Below are positions 1-8,115 of a stretch of DNA of 64,000 nucleotides, one piece after another; position 1 is the stretch's first letter; every line of letters starts with the position of its first letter. A model generated the notes under the pieces. The model saw only the letters and a list, made by a program, of their open reading frames with translations, was not told the DNA's origin and ran no database searches. The DNA lies in contig NZ_JAJOMY010000001.1 in assembly GCF_024699945.1 (NCBI RefSeq), forward strand, positions 3,603,001 to 3,667,000. The letters run 5' to 3'. Source of the stretch: Phenylobacterium sp. J426 (GTDB taxonomy: Bacteria; Pseudomonadota; Alphaproteobacteria; Caulobacterales; Caulobacteraceae). The position numbers and the translations under genes are program-made.

Positions 1-495
1 CGCGTCGCCGACGTGATCAACGCCCGCTACCCGGGGTCGGCCATCGCCGAGAACCCGACGATCGTGTCGCTGCGCCCCGCGGGCGGCGACCTGATGAGCT
101 TCATGGCCCAGGTGGAGAACCTGGCCGTGGAGCCGGATTCGCCCGCCAAGGTCGTGATCGACGAGGTCGCCGGCGTGATCGTCATGGGCGAGAACGTGCG
201 GGTCTCCACCGTCGCGATCCAGCAGGGCAACCTGACCATAACGGTGCGCGAGCAGCCGGCGGTGAGCCAGCCAGCGCCCTTCGCCCGCACGGGCAATACC
301 GCGGTGGTGCCGCAGACGGACGTCTCGGTGGACGAGGAACGCGGCCGGCAGTTCCTGACCGTGCGCTCGGGGGCCTCGCTCGCGACGCTGGTGGCGGGGC
401 TGAACGCGCTGGGCGTCACGCCGCGGGACATGATCTCCATCCTGCAGACGATCCGCGCCGCCGGCGCCCTGCAGGCCGAAATCGAGGTGATGTGA
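1..495 (+). CDS. flgI: Flagellar P-ring protein FlgI (C-terminal part)
   Basis: This is the last 164 codons of FlgI; the start lies before the window. FlgI is exported to the periplasm and builds the P ring that supports the flagellar rod in the peptidoglycan layer. The fragment shows conserved FlgI stretches: RPAGGDLMSFMAQVENL, a VVIDEVAGVIVMGENVRVS strand region, and the C-terminal segment RDMISILQTIRAAGALQAEI. The stop overlaps the start of the next gene (flgJ) by 4 bases, so translation is probably coupled within one flagellar operon. Family assignment is secure; only the missing N-terminus is unseen. Confidence 0.95.
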   Translation, partial: RVADVINARYPGSAIAENPTIVSLRPAGGDLMSFMAQVENLAVEPDSPAKVVIDEVAGVIVMGENVRVSTVAIQQGNLTITVREQPAVSQPAPFARTGNTAVVPQTDVSVDEERGRQFLTVRSGASLATLVAGLNALGVTPRDMISILQTIRAAGALQAEIEVM

Positions 496-800
496 TGGCC
501 GACCTGATCCCCTCGCCCGCCCTGCTCTCGCAGCCCGCCACGCCGACGGCGTCCGACCTGGCCAAGCGCGCCAAGGTCCGGGAGGCCGCCGAGCAGTTCG
601 AGGCGCAGTTCCTGTCGGTGATGCTGCAGCCGATGTTCGAGGGCACGGAGGTCGAGGGCGCGTTCGGCGGCGGGGCCGGCGAGACGATGTTCCGCTCGCT
701 GATGACCGAGGCCCTGGGCAAGCAGATGGTCAAGTCCGGCGGCATCGGCCTGGCCGACACCGTCCAGCGCGAAATCCTCAAGATGCAGGGGCTCCAGTAA
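492..800 (+). CDS. flgJ: Rod-binding protein FlgJ (short, no muramidase domain)
   Basis: A 102-residue protein equivalent to the N-terminal rod-binding domain of FlgJ. Typical features are EAAEQFEAQFLSVMLQPMF (residues 33-51) followed by a Gly-rich turn and MFRSLMTEALGKQMVKSGG. The C-terminal glucosaminidase domain found in enterobacterial FlgJ is absent, as is usual in alphaproteobacteria, where rod passage through peptidoglycan uses a separate enzyme. The ATG overlaps the flgI stop (ATGTGATGG context) and the stop abuts the next start, so it is in the flagellar operon. The protein is expected to cap and assemble the rod in the periplasm. Confidence 0.9.
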   Translation: MMADLIPSPALLSQPATPTASDLAKRAKVREAAEQFEAQFLSVMLQPMFEGTEVEGAFGGGAGETMFRSLMTEALGKQMVKSGGIGLADTVQREILKMQGLQ

Positions 801-1243
801 TGGCCATCGCGGCGCAGAACCCGCAGGACCGCGTCGAGCAGCTGATCCTGCTCACCGAGCGGCTGACCGAACTGATGGCCGACCAGGCCGCGGCTTTCGA
901 AACCCGCCGGCCGCAGGACGCCGCGGCCAAGCTGGAGGAGACCAGCCGGCTGGCGAACCTCTACCGGCACGAGTCGACCCGCGTGCGGGCTCAGCCGAAC
1001 CTGGTCTCGGGCGCGCCGCTGGAGCTGCGGACGCGGCTGGTGCGCGCCACCGAGGCGTTCGACGCGGTGCTGGCCCGCCAGGGCCGCGCGCTGAACGCCG
1101 CCCGGACGGTGACGGAGGGCCTCGTGAAGGCCATCGCCGACGAGGTGGCGAACCAGCGGGCTAAGAGCGTCTCCTATGGCGCCACCGGCGTGGCTTCGAC
1201 GAACGGAACGGCGACGGCGATCACCCTCAACCGCCGCGCCTGA
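800..1243 (+). CDS. Flagellar protein of the FlbY/FlgN-like type
   Basis: A 147-residue, Ala/Arg/Glu-rich and largely helical protein with no signal peptide or membrane segment. Its place directly after flgI-flgJ (start overlaps the flgJ stop by one base) and its helical, chaperone-like composition fit the Caulobacter FlbY position and the FlgN type of export chaperone for hook-associated proteins. I see no diagnostic motif, so the name is an inference from context and general shape. The C-terminal 25 residues are Thr/Ala-rich and probably disordered, as in FlgN-type chaperones. It is the last gene of the flagellar operon; the next 310 bp are regulatory. Confidence 0.6.
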   Translation: MAIAAQNPQDRVEQLILLTERLTELMADQAAAFETRRPQDAAAKLEETSRLANLYRHESTRVRAQPNLVSGAPLELRTRLVRATEAFDAVLARQGRALNAARTVTEGLVKAIADEVANQRAKSVSYGATGVASTNGTATAITLNRRA

Positions 1244-1244
1244 C

Positions 1245-1260
1245 TCAAACACTTGTTTGA
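1245..1260. promoter_or_regulatory. Perfect 7+2+7 palindrome, candidate TetR-type operator
   Basis: TCAAACA-CT-TGTTTGA begins one base after the stop of the flagellar gene. It contains CAAAC-N4-GTTTG, which fits the (G/C)AAAC-N2-4-GTTTG(G/C) consensus known for PsrA-like TetR regulators. It overlaps the TTGTTT hexamer of the best candidate promoter for the riboswitch leader, so it may be an operator for ribH2. The palindrome is seen; regulator and target are inference. Confidence 0.5.
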
Positions 1261-1282
1261 CCTTGCGGAACGCGGGTAGATT
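1254..1282 (+). promoter_or_regulatory. Candidate promoter of the ribH2 leader
   Basis: TTGTTT (1254-1259) is separated by 17 bases from TAGATT (1277-1282), which with its flank (GGTAGATT) resembles the caulobacterial -10 pattern GCTANAWC. A start near 1289 would place the whole FMN riboswitch inside the transcript. Weak consensus; no experimental support. Confidence 0.4.
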
Positions 1283-1310
1283 CCGCCTGCCGCCCGAGTC
1301 CGGGCGGCCT

Positions 1311-1469
1311 ACGTTCTCAGGGCGGGGTGAAACTCCCCACCGGCGGTAATGCCCCTCCGAAGCCTTCGGGCCAGGTCGGGACGAGCCCGCGGGCGCTCCG
1401 CTTCGGCGGAGGACGAGCAGACCCGGTGCGATTCCGGGGCCGACGGTCATAGTCCGGTTATGAGAACGG
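1311..1469 (+). ncRNA. FMN riboswitch (RFN element)
   Basis: The closing helix P1 is CGTTCTCA (1312-1319) with TGAGAACG (1461-1468). Between them are conserved RFN blocks: GGCGGGGTGAAACTCCCC, ACCGGCGGTAAT, GAGCCCGCGGGCGC, GCAGACCCGGTG and CCGACGGTCATAGTCCGG. The aptamer binds FMN and lowers expression of riboflavin genes. Downstream, CCCTGA (1516-1521) can pair with TCAGGG (1544-1549), which contains the Shine-Dalgarno bases of ribH2, so the likely output is control of translation initiation. The aptamer assignment is firm; the mechanism is inference. Confidence 0.95.
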
Positions 1470-1557
1470 CCGTGTCGCGTCAGGCGGATTCCCGTCTGGG
1501 CGCGTGCGGCCTGCCCCCTGAGTCGTGGTCCCTTCGAACCCGGTCAGGGAGAAGACC

Positions 1558-2070
1558 ATGACCCAAGCTACCCCTCTGGCGGCCCTCCAGGAGTTCCGCA
1601 CCGCCAACGGCGCCTTCCGCGCCGGCCGCGTCGCCTTCGTCCACGCCCTCTGGCATGAGGAGATCGTCCGCGAGGCCTACGCCGGCTTCGTCGACGAGAT
1701 CGTCAGCCTCGGCTTCCCGGAGAGCGCGGTCGAACGCTTCGAGACGCCCGGATCGTTCGAGATCCCGCTGCACGCCCAGACGCTGGCCCGGTCCGGGCGC
1801 TACGCCGCGATCGTGGCGGCGGGCTTCGTGGTGGACGGCGGCATCTACCGCCACGACTTCGTCGCCGAGACGGTGATCCGGGCCTTGATGCAGGTGCAGC
1901 TCGAGACGGAGACGCCGGTGTTCTCGGTGGTGCTGACGCCGCACCACTTCCACGAGCACGACATCCACCAGCGGTTCTTCCACGGCCATTTCCGGCTGAA
2001 GGGGGCGGAAGCCGCCAGGGCCTGCCACGGCACGCTCCAGAGCCTGGCGCGCATCGCGGAGGCCGGGTGA
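1558..2070 (+). CDS. ribH2: 6,7-dimethyl-8-ribityllumazine synthase, type II (RibH2)
   Basis: Condenses 5-amino-6-ribitylamino-uracil with 3,4-dihydroxy-2-butanone 4-phosphate to lumazine, the penultimate step of riboflavin synthesis. The 170-residue protein has ALWHEEIV near the N-terminus (residues 30-37), PGSFEIPLHA (64-73), the catalytic-region GIYRHDFV (95-102) and the HHFHEHDIHQRFFHGHF stretch that separates the decameric RibH2 type (as in Brucella and Mesorhizobium) from the usual RibH. The ATG at 1558 is preferred over an in-frame GTG 33 bases upstream because GGGAGAAG precedes it. The gene follows an FMN riboswitch and overlaps the next gene by one base. Confidence 0.92.
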   Translation: MTQATPLAALQEFRTANGAFRAGRVAFVHALWHEEIVREAYAGFVDEIVSLGFPESAVERFETPGSFEIPLHAQTLARSGRYAAIVAAGFVVDGGIYRHDFVAETVIRALMQVQLETETPVFSVVLTPHHFHEHDIHQRFFHGHFRLKGAEAARACHGTLQSLARIAEAG

Positions 2071-2492
2071 TGGCCGTGCTCGACATCCCGGCGGGTTTCG
2101 CGCCGCACTTCCGGTCCAGCCCGCTGACCAAGCCCTGGGAGCCGCTCTACAGCCGCGCCGAAGGCGAAGCGGTGATCATCGGGCTTCGCGCCGGCGAACC
2201 CCACACCAACAGCCGCGGCTTCGTGCACGGCGGCCTGATCACCGCGCTCGCCGACGTGGCCATGGGGCTCTCGTGCTCGCGGCGGCTGGGCGACATGCCG
2301 AGCCTGGTGACGGTGAACCTGAACGTCGACTTCCTCGGCGCGGCGCTCACCGGCCAATGGCTGGAGTTCACGACCGAATTCGTTCGGCCGGGCTCCACGC
2401 TGTGCTTCACCCAGTGCTTCGTCACCGCCGACGGACAGCCGTGCGCGCGGGCCAATGCGGTGTTCCGCGTCGTGAAGCGGAGGCCCGAATGA
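2070..2492 (+). CDS. PaaI-family hotdog thioesterase
   Basis: A 140-residue single hotdog domain. FVHGGLITALADVAMG (residues 51-66) is the hallmark of the PaaI/YbgC-like acyl-CoA thioesterases, with the HGG turn and a downstream Asp, followed by the strand NLNVDFLGAA. It probably hydrolyses an aryl- or acyl-CoA; the substrate cannot be read. Its ATG shares one base with the ribH2 stop (TGATG), so it is translated from the riboswitch-controlled message and may respond to FMN by coupling, although no link to flavin metabolism is known to me. An in-frame GTG one codon upstream is a possible alternative start. Confidence 0.8.
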   Translation: MAVLDIPAGFAPHFRSSPLTKPWEPLYSRAEGEAVIIGLRAGEPHTNSRGFVHGGLITALADVAMGLSCSRRLGDMPSLVTVNLNVDFLGAALTGQWLEFTTEFVRPGSTLCFTQCFVTADGQPCARANAVFRVVKRRPE

Positions 2493-2779
2493 CCACGTAC
2501 CTGGTGGGCCGCATCGCGATCCACGACCGCGAGGCGTACGGCCGCTATGCTGCGGCCTTCATGCCGGTGCTGCAGCAGTACGGCGGTCGGCTGCTGGTTT
2601 CGGAAGAGAACCCCGAGCCGCTGGAAGGCGACTGGGACGGGCGCAAGCTGGTCGTACTGGCCTTCGACAGCCGCGATGCGGCCCTGACCTGGGCCAACTC
2701 GCCCGAGTACCGCAAGATCGCCGAGGACCGGATCGCCGGCTCCGACGCCATCGTCGTGCTGGCGGAAGGCTTCGGCTAG
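2489..2779 (+). CDS. DUF1330 family protein
   Basis: A 96-residue protein of the DUF1330 family (ferredoxin-like dimeric alpha/beta-barrel fold). The pattern is typical: TTYLVGRIAIHDREAYGRY at the N-terminus, GGRLLVSEENPEPLEGDW in the middle, and FDSRDAALTWANSPEY plus RIAGSDAIVVLAEGF at the end. Biochemical role unknown. ATG overlaps the thioesterase stop (ATGA), making a three-gene unit with ribH2. Its end overlaps by 4 bp the end of the convergent ABC-F gene, leaving no room for a separate terminator. Confidence 0.8.
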   Translation: MTTYLVGRIAIHDREAYGRYAAAFMPVLQQYGGRLLVSEENPEPLEGDWDGRKLVVLAFDSRDAALTWANSPEYRKIAEDRIAGSDAIVVLAEGFG

Positions 2780-4356
2780 AGCGCCACCGTCCGCCCGATC
2801 CCGATCGCCGCCAGGAAGTCGGGATCGTGGCTGACGACCAGCAAGGCGCCGTCGTAGCCGGAGAGCGCGGCCTCGACGGCGCCGATGCTGTCGAGGTCCA
2901 GATGGTTGGTCGGTTCGTCGAGGATGAGCAGGCCCGGCGGACGGTCGCCCATGAGGGTGCAGGCCAGCGCCGCGCGCAGGCGCTCGCCGCCGCTGAGCGC
3001 CGCCACCGGCTTGTCGGCGGCGGTGTTGCGGAACAGGAAGCGGGCCAGGGCCGCGCGGGCGGCGTTGGGCGTCGCGGCGGGGTTCAGGCGCAGGAAAGCC
3101 TCGACCAGGGTCTCCTCCGCCCGGAGCAGCGCCGTCTGCTGGTCGAGGAAGACGGTCCGGACCCCACGGGCGATGTGGCCGGCGGCGGGCTCCAGTTCGC
3201 CGGCCGCCAACCTGAGGATTGTCGTCTTGCCGGTCCCGTTCGGCCCGATCACGGCGAGGCGCTCGGGCCCGGCGAGGCGGAACGACAGCCCGCGGACGAG
3301 CGGCGCCGCACCCGCATAGGCGAAGGCCACGTCCTGGAAAGCCAGCACTGGCTTGCCGGCCGCCAAGCCGGATGGCGGCAGCTCGAAGGCCAGGCGGCGC
3401 ACGCGTTCGACCTGGGCCTCGGCTTCGGCCAGGTCCTCGGCCGCGCCGGCCTTGAGCCGTTCGGCCAGCAGCGCGCCCCTGCCGGCGCCCTCCTCGGCCC
3501 GCCGCTTCAGACCGCCGGCGAGGATGCGCGGCATCGAACCCGATGCGCCGAACCGCTTGCCCACGCCGTCGCGCCGCGCCTTGCGCTCGGCGGCGACCTG
3601 GACGTTTCGGGCGACGCGGGCGACCGCCTTCCTGGCGTCGGAAAGGCCGCGCTCGGCCGCGGCCTCCGCCTCGGCCTTGCGTTCGACGTAGAGGTCGTAG
3701 CCGCCGCCATAGACCTCGGCGCCGAGGCTGGTCAGCTCGATGACTCGGTCCATCCGACGGAGCAGCGCCCGGTCGTGGCTGACGACGATCGCCCCGCCCT
3801 TCCAGCGGTCGAGGGTCTCGGCGACCAGGATCCGGGCTTCGACGTCGAGGTTGTTGGTCGGCTCGTCGAGGATCAGCAGGTCCGGCTCGGCGGCGATCAG
3901 GCCGGCCAGCGCGGCACGCGTCGTCTGGCCGCCGCTGAGGGAGGCGGCGGGACGGTCGAGGTCGAGGTCCGGCAGGCCGACGCCCGCCAGGGCCTCGGCG
4001 AGGCGCGCCTCCAGCGTCCAGTCGGCGTCGGCGAGATCGTCCTCGGTCCCCTCGCCCGCCTCAATGCGGCGCAGGCGGGAAAGCGCGTGGGTGACGCCCA
4101 GCAGGTCAGCGACGCTGGCGCCCGGCGGCGGCTGCAGGGTCTGGCGCAGCACGCCGACCCGGCCGCACACCCTCACGAAACCGGCGGACGGCGCAAGTTC
4201 GCCCAGGATCAGCCGGACGAGCGTCGTCTTGCCCACGCCGTTGCGGCCGACGAGGCCGGTGCGTTCGGGCCCGAAGGCGAGGCTCAGGTTGTCGAGGAGA
4301 ACGCGCCCGTCAGGCGCGGCGAAGCTCAGGCAGTCGAGGGTGACGAAGGCGGGCAT
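2776..4356 (-). CDS. ABC-F family ATPase (ribosome-associated type)
   Basis: A 526-residue protein with two ABC ATPase domains in one chain and no membrane segments, the ABC-F arrangement. Domain 1 has the Walker A GRNGVGKTT (residues 37-45), signature LSGGQ and Walker B LLILDEPTNNLD; domain 2 has GPNGTGKTT, LSGGERLRAALA and LLILDEPTNHLDL. The linker is Arg/Ala/Glu-rich and helical, like the P-site tRNA-interaction motif. ABC-F proteins act on the ribosome (EttA, Uup, antibiotic resistance types) rather than as transporters. Which subgroup this is cannot be settled by eye. Convergent with the DUF1330 gene. Confidence 0.85.
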   Translation of the reverse strand: MPAFVTLDCLSFAAPDGRVLLDNLSLAFGPERTGLVGRNGVGKTTLVRLILGELAPSAGFVRVCGRVGVLRQTLQPPPGASVADLLGVTHALSRLRRIEAGEGTEDDLADADWTLEARLAEALAGVGLPDLDLDRPAASLSGGQTTRAALAGLIAAEPDLLILDEPTNNLDVEARILVAETLDRWKGGAIVVSHDRALLRRMDRVIELTSLGAEVYGGGYDLYVERKAEAEAAAERGLSDARKAVARVARNVQVAAERKARRDGVGKRFGASGSMPRILAGGLKRRAEEGAGRGALLAERLKAGAAEDLAEAEAQVERVRRLAFELPPSGLAAGKPVLAFQDVAFAYAGAAPLVRGLSFRLAGPERLAVIGPNGTGKTTILRLAAGELEPAAGHIARGVRTVFLDQQTALLRAEETLVEAFLRLNPAATPNAARAALARFLFRNTAADKPVAALSGGERLRAALACTLMGDRPPGLLILDEPTNHLDLDSIGAVEAALSGYDGALLVVSHDPDFLAAIGIGRTVAL

Positions 4357-4443
4357 GACGGACCATTTGCGCGAGGACGTGGCGGGCGGAGCGGATGTCC
4401 GTCGTCAGGCGCATGGTCTTCGAAGCCTCCCGGGTGCAGCCGC

Positions 4444-6414
4444 CTATCTAGAGGCCGGCGTCGTGCGGCGCCAGTGCTCAAGCTGATCCAGGACGTCGTT
4501 CACCAGCTGGTCCTGGGTCAGTCCTGTGACGTCGCGCCGGGAATTGCGGGGCTCGACGCGGGCGACCAGCCGCCACTCGCGCGTTCGCCGGCCGTCCGGC
4601 GCCTCCAGCAGCGAATAGGCCGGCAGCGGGCGCGCCTCCGGCGCCAGCCGATAGACGAAGCGCCACGGCGTCTCGCCGACCGAAAGCGCCGCCTCGTCCT
4701 CAGCGAAGTCGACCTGCAGCCCGCCGAGCCCCTCGGCCTCGAGGGCGGCGTTGACGGCCCGCAAGGCCGGCGCGCCGTGGGCGGCGATCTGGCGCTCGAT
4801 CTCGCCCTTCCGCGGCGGCGCAAGGATCTGCGAGAGGCGCACGCGCAGCGCCGGCCCCTCGGGCGCAATGGCGACCCCGGCGACGTCGGCCCGCATCTGG
4901 CGGACGAGGCCGACGCAGAGCAGCACCATGATGAAGGCGAACGGCAGGGCCGCGACAAGGGTGGCGGCCTGCAGCGCCCCCAGGCCGCCGGCCACAAGCA
5001 GCAGGGCGGCCGCGCCGCCCTCGACCGAGCACCAGTAGACCCGCTGCCAGCGCGGCGTCTCCTCGGCGCCCCCGAGGCGATGGTGTCGATCACCAGCGAG
5101 CCGGAGTCTGCCGACGTCACGAAGAAGACGGCCACCAGAAGCACCGCCAGGGCGGAGGTGACGCCCGCGCCGGGCAGTTGCTGGAAGAAGTAGAACAGGG
5201 CGGTGGACAGGTCGGAGGTGACGGCCTGCGAGATCGCCCCCGCCGCCCTCCCCATGTCGAGGCTGATCGCCGTTCCCGAAGACGGTCATCCAGAGGAAGG
5301 TGAAGCCGGTCGGCACCAGCAGCACGCCAATCACGAACTCGCGCACCGTCCGTCCGCGGGATATCCGCGCGATGAACATGCCCACGAACGGCGACCAGGC
5401 GATCCACCACGCCCAGTAGAAGAGCGTCCAGTCCGCCATCCAGTCCCGCGGCTCGTAGGCGTAGAGATTGAAGGTGCGGATGAAGAAGTGGTCGAGGTAG
5501 AGGCCGAAGTTCTGGACCAGCGCCTTCAACAGGAACCCCGTCGGGCCAACGGCCAGGACGAAGAGCATGAGGCAGACGGCGACGACGAGGTTCAGCTCGG
5601 ACAGACGCCGGACGCCCCGGTCGAGCCCCGTCAGCACCGACACCATCGCCGCGCCCATCACGAGAGCGATCAGGCCCAGCTGCATGCCCGGACTGACCGG
5701 GAGGCCGAACAGATGCCCCAACCCGCTGTTCATCTGGGCGACGCCTAATCCAAGCGACGTCGCGATGCCGAAAACGGTGCCCCAGATGGCGAAGATGTCG
5801 ACGGCGTCGCCGATCGGCCCGTGGATCCGCCGCCCCAGCAGCGGGTAGAGGCCTGACCGCAGGGTCAGCGGCAAGCCCTTGCGGTGGGCGAAGAAGGCCA
5901 AGCTCAGGCCGACGACGGCGTACACCGCCCAGGCGTGCACGCCCCAGTGGACGAAGGTGATGACCATCGCCTCGCGCGCCGCGGCGAAGGTGCGCGGCGC
6001 AGCCTCCGGCGGCGCGGCATAGTGCTGAACCGGCTCGGCGACGGCGAAATACATCAGGCCGATGCCCATGCCGGCGGCGAAGAGCATGGCCAGCCAGGAC
6101 GGATAGGGAAACTCCGGCTCCGCGTCGTCGGGGCCGAGCTTGAGGCGTCCGGTCGAACTGAACGCGAGCGCCAGCACGACAAGGAGGAAGCCCGCCACGG
6201 CGGCGACGTAGAACCATCCGAAGGCGCCGATCACCCAGGCCTGGGCGGCCTGAAACACACGGTCCGAGGCGCCCGGCGCCGCGACAGCCGCGAGCAGGAG
6301 CAGCCCTACGATGAGGCTCGCGCCCCAGAACACCCGCGGGTTCATCACCGTCCTGACCATCGACCAGAAGCGTTCGGGGAAGCACGGCCGTTCCGCGGCT
6401 TTCGGACCTGCCAT
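4444..6414 (-). CDS. BCCT-family betaine/choline/carnitine transporter (two compensating frameshifts)
   Basis: A 12-helix sodium- or proton-coupled transporter for quaternary ammonium osmolytes in the inner membrane. The family signature [20 protein letters not shown] is clear, as is [19 protein letters not shown]. Read straight through, residues between about 5270 and 5075 turn into Gly/Arg-rich nonsense. In another frame this stretch reads [15 protein letters not shown] as in BCCT proteins. A 2-base loss near 5270 and a G loss in the run near 5075 explain this, and the net loss of 3 restores the frame. A C-terminal cytoplasmic tail of about 130 residues follows the last helix. Probably sequence error rather than a broken gene. 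Confidence 0.85.
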   Translation of the reverse strand: MAGPKAAERPCFPERFWSMVRTVMNPRVFWGASLIVGLLLLAAVAAPGASDRVFQAAQAWVIGAFGWFYVAAVAGFLLVVLALAFSSTGRLKLGPDDAEPEFPYPSWLAMLFAAGMGIGLMYFAVAEPVQHYAAPPEAAPRTFAAAREAMVITFVHWGVHAWAVYAVVGLSLAFFAHRKGLPLTLRSGLYPLLGRRIHGPIGDAVDIFAIWGTVFGIATSLGLGVAQMNSGLGHLFGLPVSPGMQLGLIALVMGAAMVSVLTGLDRGVRRLSELNLVVAVCLMLFVLAVGPTGFLLKALVQNFGLYLDHFFIRTFNLYAYEPRDWMADWTLFYWAWWIAWSPFVGMFIARISRGRTVREFVIGVLLVPTGFTFLWMTVFGNGDQPRHGEGGGGDLAGRHLRPVHRPVLLLPATARRGRHLRPGGASGGRLLRDVGRLRLAGDRHHRLGGAEETPRWQRVYWCSVEGGAAALLLVAGGLGALQAATLVAALPFAFIMVLLCVGLVRQMRADVAGVAIAPEGPALRVRLSQILAPPRKGEIERQIAAHGAPALRAVNAALEAEGLGGLQVDFAEDEAALSVGETPWRFVYRLAPEARPLPAYSLLEAPDGRRTREWRLVARVEPRNSRRDVTGLTQDQLVNDVLDQLEHWRRTTPASR

Positions 6415-6461
6415 TCGCGCGACGCCTTGAGACGGGCGGGCGCATCGCCGACTTCTGGCGC

Positions 6462-7160
6462 ATGAGATCGCCCGACGCCCTCGACTGGACCGCGCTCGCC
6501 GCCGAGCTGGACGCCCACGGCTGCGCCGTCGCCCCCGGCCTGCTGGACGCCGCCGAATGTGCGGAGGTAGCCGGCTGGTACGACGAGGCCGAGCGCTTCC
6601 GCAGCATCGTCGTGATGGCGCGGCACGGCTTCGGGCGCGGCGAATACCGCTACTTCCGTTACGACCTGCCGCCGCTGGTGCAGGCGCTGCGGACGGGCTT
6701 CTATCCGCAGCTGGCGGCGATCGCCAACGCCTGGAGCGTCGCGCTGGGCGAGGAGGCGCGGTTCCCCGAGGATCACGGCGGCTTCCTCGCGCGCTGCCAG
6801 GCGGCAGGTCAGACGCGGCCGACGCCGCTGCTGCTGCGCTACGGCCCCGGCGACTACAACTGCCTGCACCAGGACCTCTATGGCGAGCACGTCTTCCCGC
6901 TGCAGGTCGCGGTGCTGCTCTCCGAGCCGCGCGAAGACTTCGAAGGCGGCGAGTTCGTCCTGACCGAACAGCGGCCGCGCCTGCAGTCGCGGGCCGAGGT
7001 CGTGCCCCTCGCCCGCGGCGACGCGGTGATCTTCCCGGTCCGCCATCGCCCGGTGCGCGGAACGCGCGGCTTCTATCGCGTCAACCTGCGCCACGGGGTC
7101 AGCCGGCTACGGTCCGGCCGCCGTCACACCCTGGGCGTCATCTTCCACGACGCCGCCTGA
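6462..7160 (+). CDS. 2-oxoglutarate/Fe(II)-dependent oxygenase
   Basis: A 232-residue soluble protein with the double-stranded beta-helix pattern of 2OG-Fe(II) oxygenases. YNCLHQDLYGEHVFPLQVAV carries the HxD iron ligands, NLRHGVSRLRSGRRHTLGVI supplies the distal His and the 2OG-binding Arg, and GGEFVLTEQRPR is the strand typical of prolyl-hydroxylase-like members. The substrate is unknown; members hydroxylate protein side chains, nucleic acids or small molecules. It starts 47 bp after the divergent BCCT gene and sits 10 bp before the DUF1203 gene, so those two probably share a message. Confidence 0.8.
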   Translation: MRSPDALDWTALAAELDAHGCAVAPGLLDAAECAEVAGWYDEAERFRSIVVMARHGFGRGEYRYFRYDLPPLVQALRTGFYPQLAAIANAWSVALGEEARFPEDHGGFLARCQAAGQTRPTPLLLRYGPGDYNCLHQDLYGEHVFPLQVAVLLSEPREDFEGGEFVLTEQRPRLQSRAEVVPLARGDAVIFPVRHRPVRGTRGFYRVNLRHGVSRLRSGRRHTLGVIFHDAA

Positions 7161-7170
7161 AGGAGACCTC

Positions 7171-7641
7171 ATGAGCTATGTCGTCACCGGCCTGTCCGAA
7201 GCCGAGTTCCAGCCCCTGTTCGGCCTTTCGGACGCCGCGCTCGCCGAACGCGGCGTGCAACGGATGACCGTGACCGCGCCGCAGGGCTTCCCGTGCCGGA
7301 TCAGCCTCCAGGATCGTCCGGTTGGGGAGACCGTGCTGCTCCTGAACTATGAGCACCAGCCGGCGGACACGCCGTTCCGATCGCGGCACGCCGTGTTCGT
7401 CGGCGAGCAGGCCGGTCCGACGGCCCGCTATGTGGACGAGCTGCCGCCGGTGCTGGCGGTGCGGCCGTTCACGTCGCTGCGGGCCTTCGACACCGATGGC
7501 ATGATGACCGATGGCCAGCTCGTGCCGCGCGCCGACCTGGCCGACGCGATCGCCCGGATGCTTGCGGCGCCCGGAACGGCCTACCTCCACGCCCACTATC
7601 CGGGCCGCGGCTGTTACGCGGCGCGGATCGACCGGGCGTAG
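7171..7641 (+). CDS. DUF1203 family protein
   Basis: A 156-residue protein matching the DUF1203 layout: a central PCRISLQDRPVGETVLLLNY motif region, SPFRSRHAVFVGE-like strand (here TPFRSRHAVFVGE) and a C-terminal LHAHYPGRGCYAARI. Function unknown; the family is cytosolic and widespread in proteobacteria. AAGGAGA lies directly before the ATG. It is likely co-transcribed with the upstream oxygenase. Confidence 0.8.
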   Translation: MSYVVTGLSEAEFQPLFGLSDAALAERGVQRMTVTAPQGFPCRISLQDRPVGETVLLLNYEHQPADTPFRSRHAVFVGEQAGPTARYVDELPPVLAVRPFTSLRAFDTDGMMTDGQLVPRADLADAIARMLAAPGTAYLHAHYPGRGCYAARIDRA

Positions 7642-7744
7642 CATCCTGAACCGCCGCCACTCGCACGGGTGTGAAGTGCGGCGCCGCAACCATCTTTTCG
7701 CAAGCGGGTTTCCGCCTCCGACCGACACGGAGGAGACGAGAGAC

Positions 7745-8087
7745 TTGCACGGTTCGCTGAAGCTGGCGGGGGGTGATCACGATCCTGGGCGCGGCCGCGG
7801 CCGCCGGCCCCGCCCTGGCTCAGCCCGGGCTGACCGCCGTCGGCCATGGCGCCGCCGGCCAGGTGGCGCTGCAAAAGCCCGCCCGTGTCGCGCCGGTAAG
7901 CCTCGCCGCCCGGCAGGCGATCGCCGCCGCGCCGTTCGAGAAGCCTGCGCCGCGCAAGCTGGACCTCACCGTCCGCGCCGACGACCGCCTGCGCGACGAG
8001 GTGGAGCTCCGCCAGAAGGACGCCTGGAACGAGGACGAGGGCTTCCAGTTCAGGATGACCAAGGTCGCCTACACCCGCCGCTTCTGA
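7745..8087 (+). CDS. Small exported hypothetical protein (frameshift in G6 run)
   Basis: No family recognised. Joining two frames across the G6 run at 7768-7773 gives a protein of about 113 residues that begins with a TTG codon 9 bases after GGAGGAG (7729-7735). It has a good signal peptide (HGSLKLAG then VITILGAAAAAGPALAQ). The mature part is Ala/Lys/Arg-rich and ends in a charged segment, KDAWNEDEGFQFRMTKVAYT. Taking one G from the run makes the signal peptide continuous, so the break is probably a sequence error. An internal ATG at 7773 would delete half the signal peptide, which argues against it as start. Predicted periplasmic. Confidence 0.5.
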
Positions 8088-8115
8088 CCCCACGCCGCAC
8101 CCGCCCGGAGGCCGC

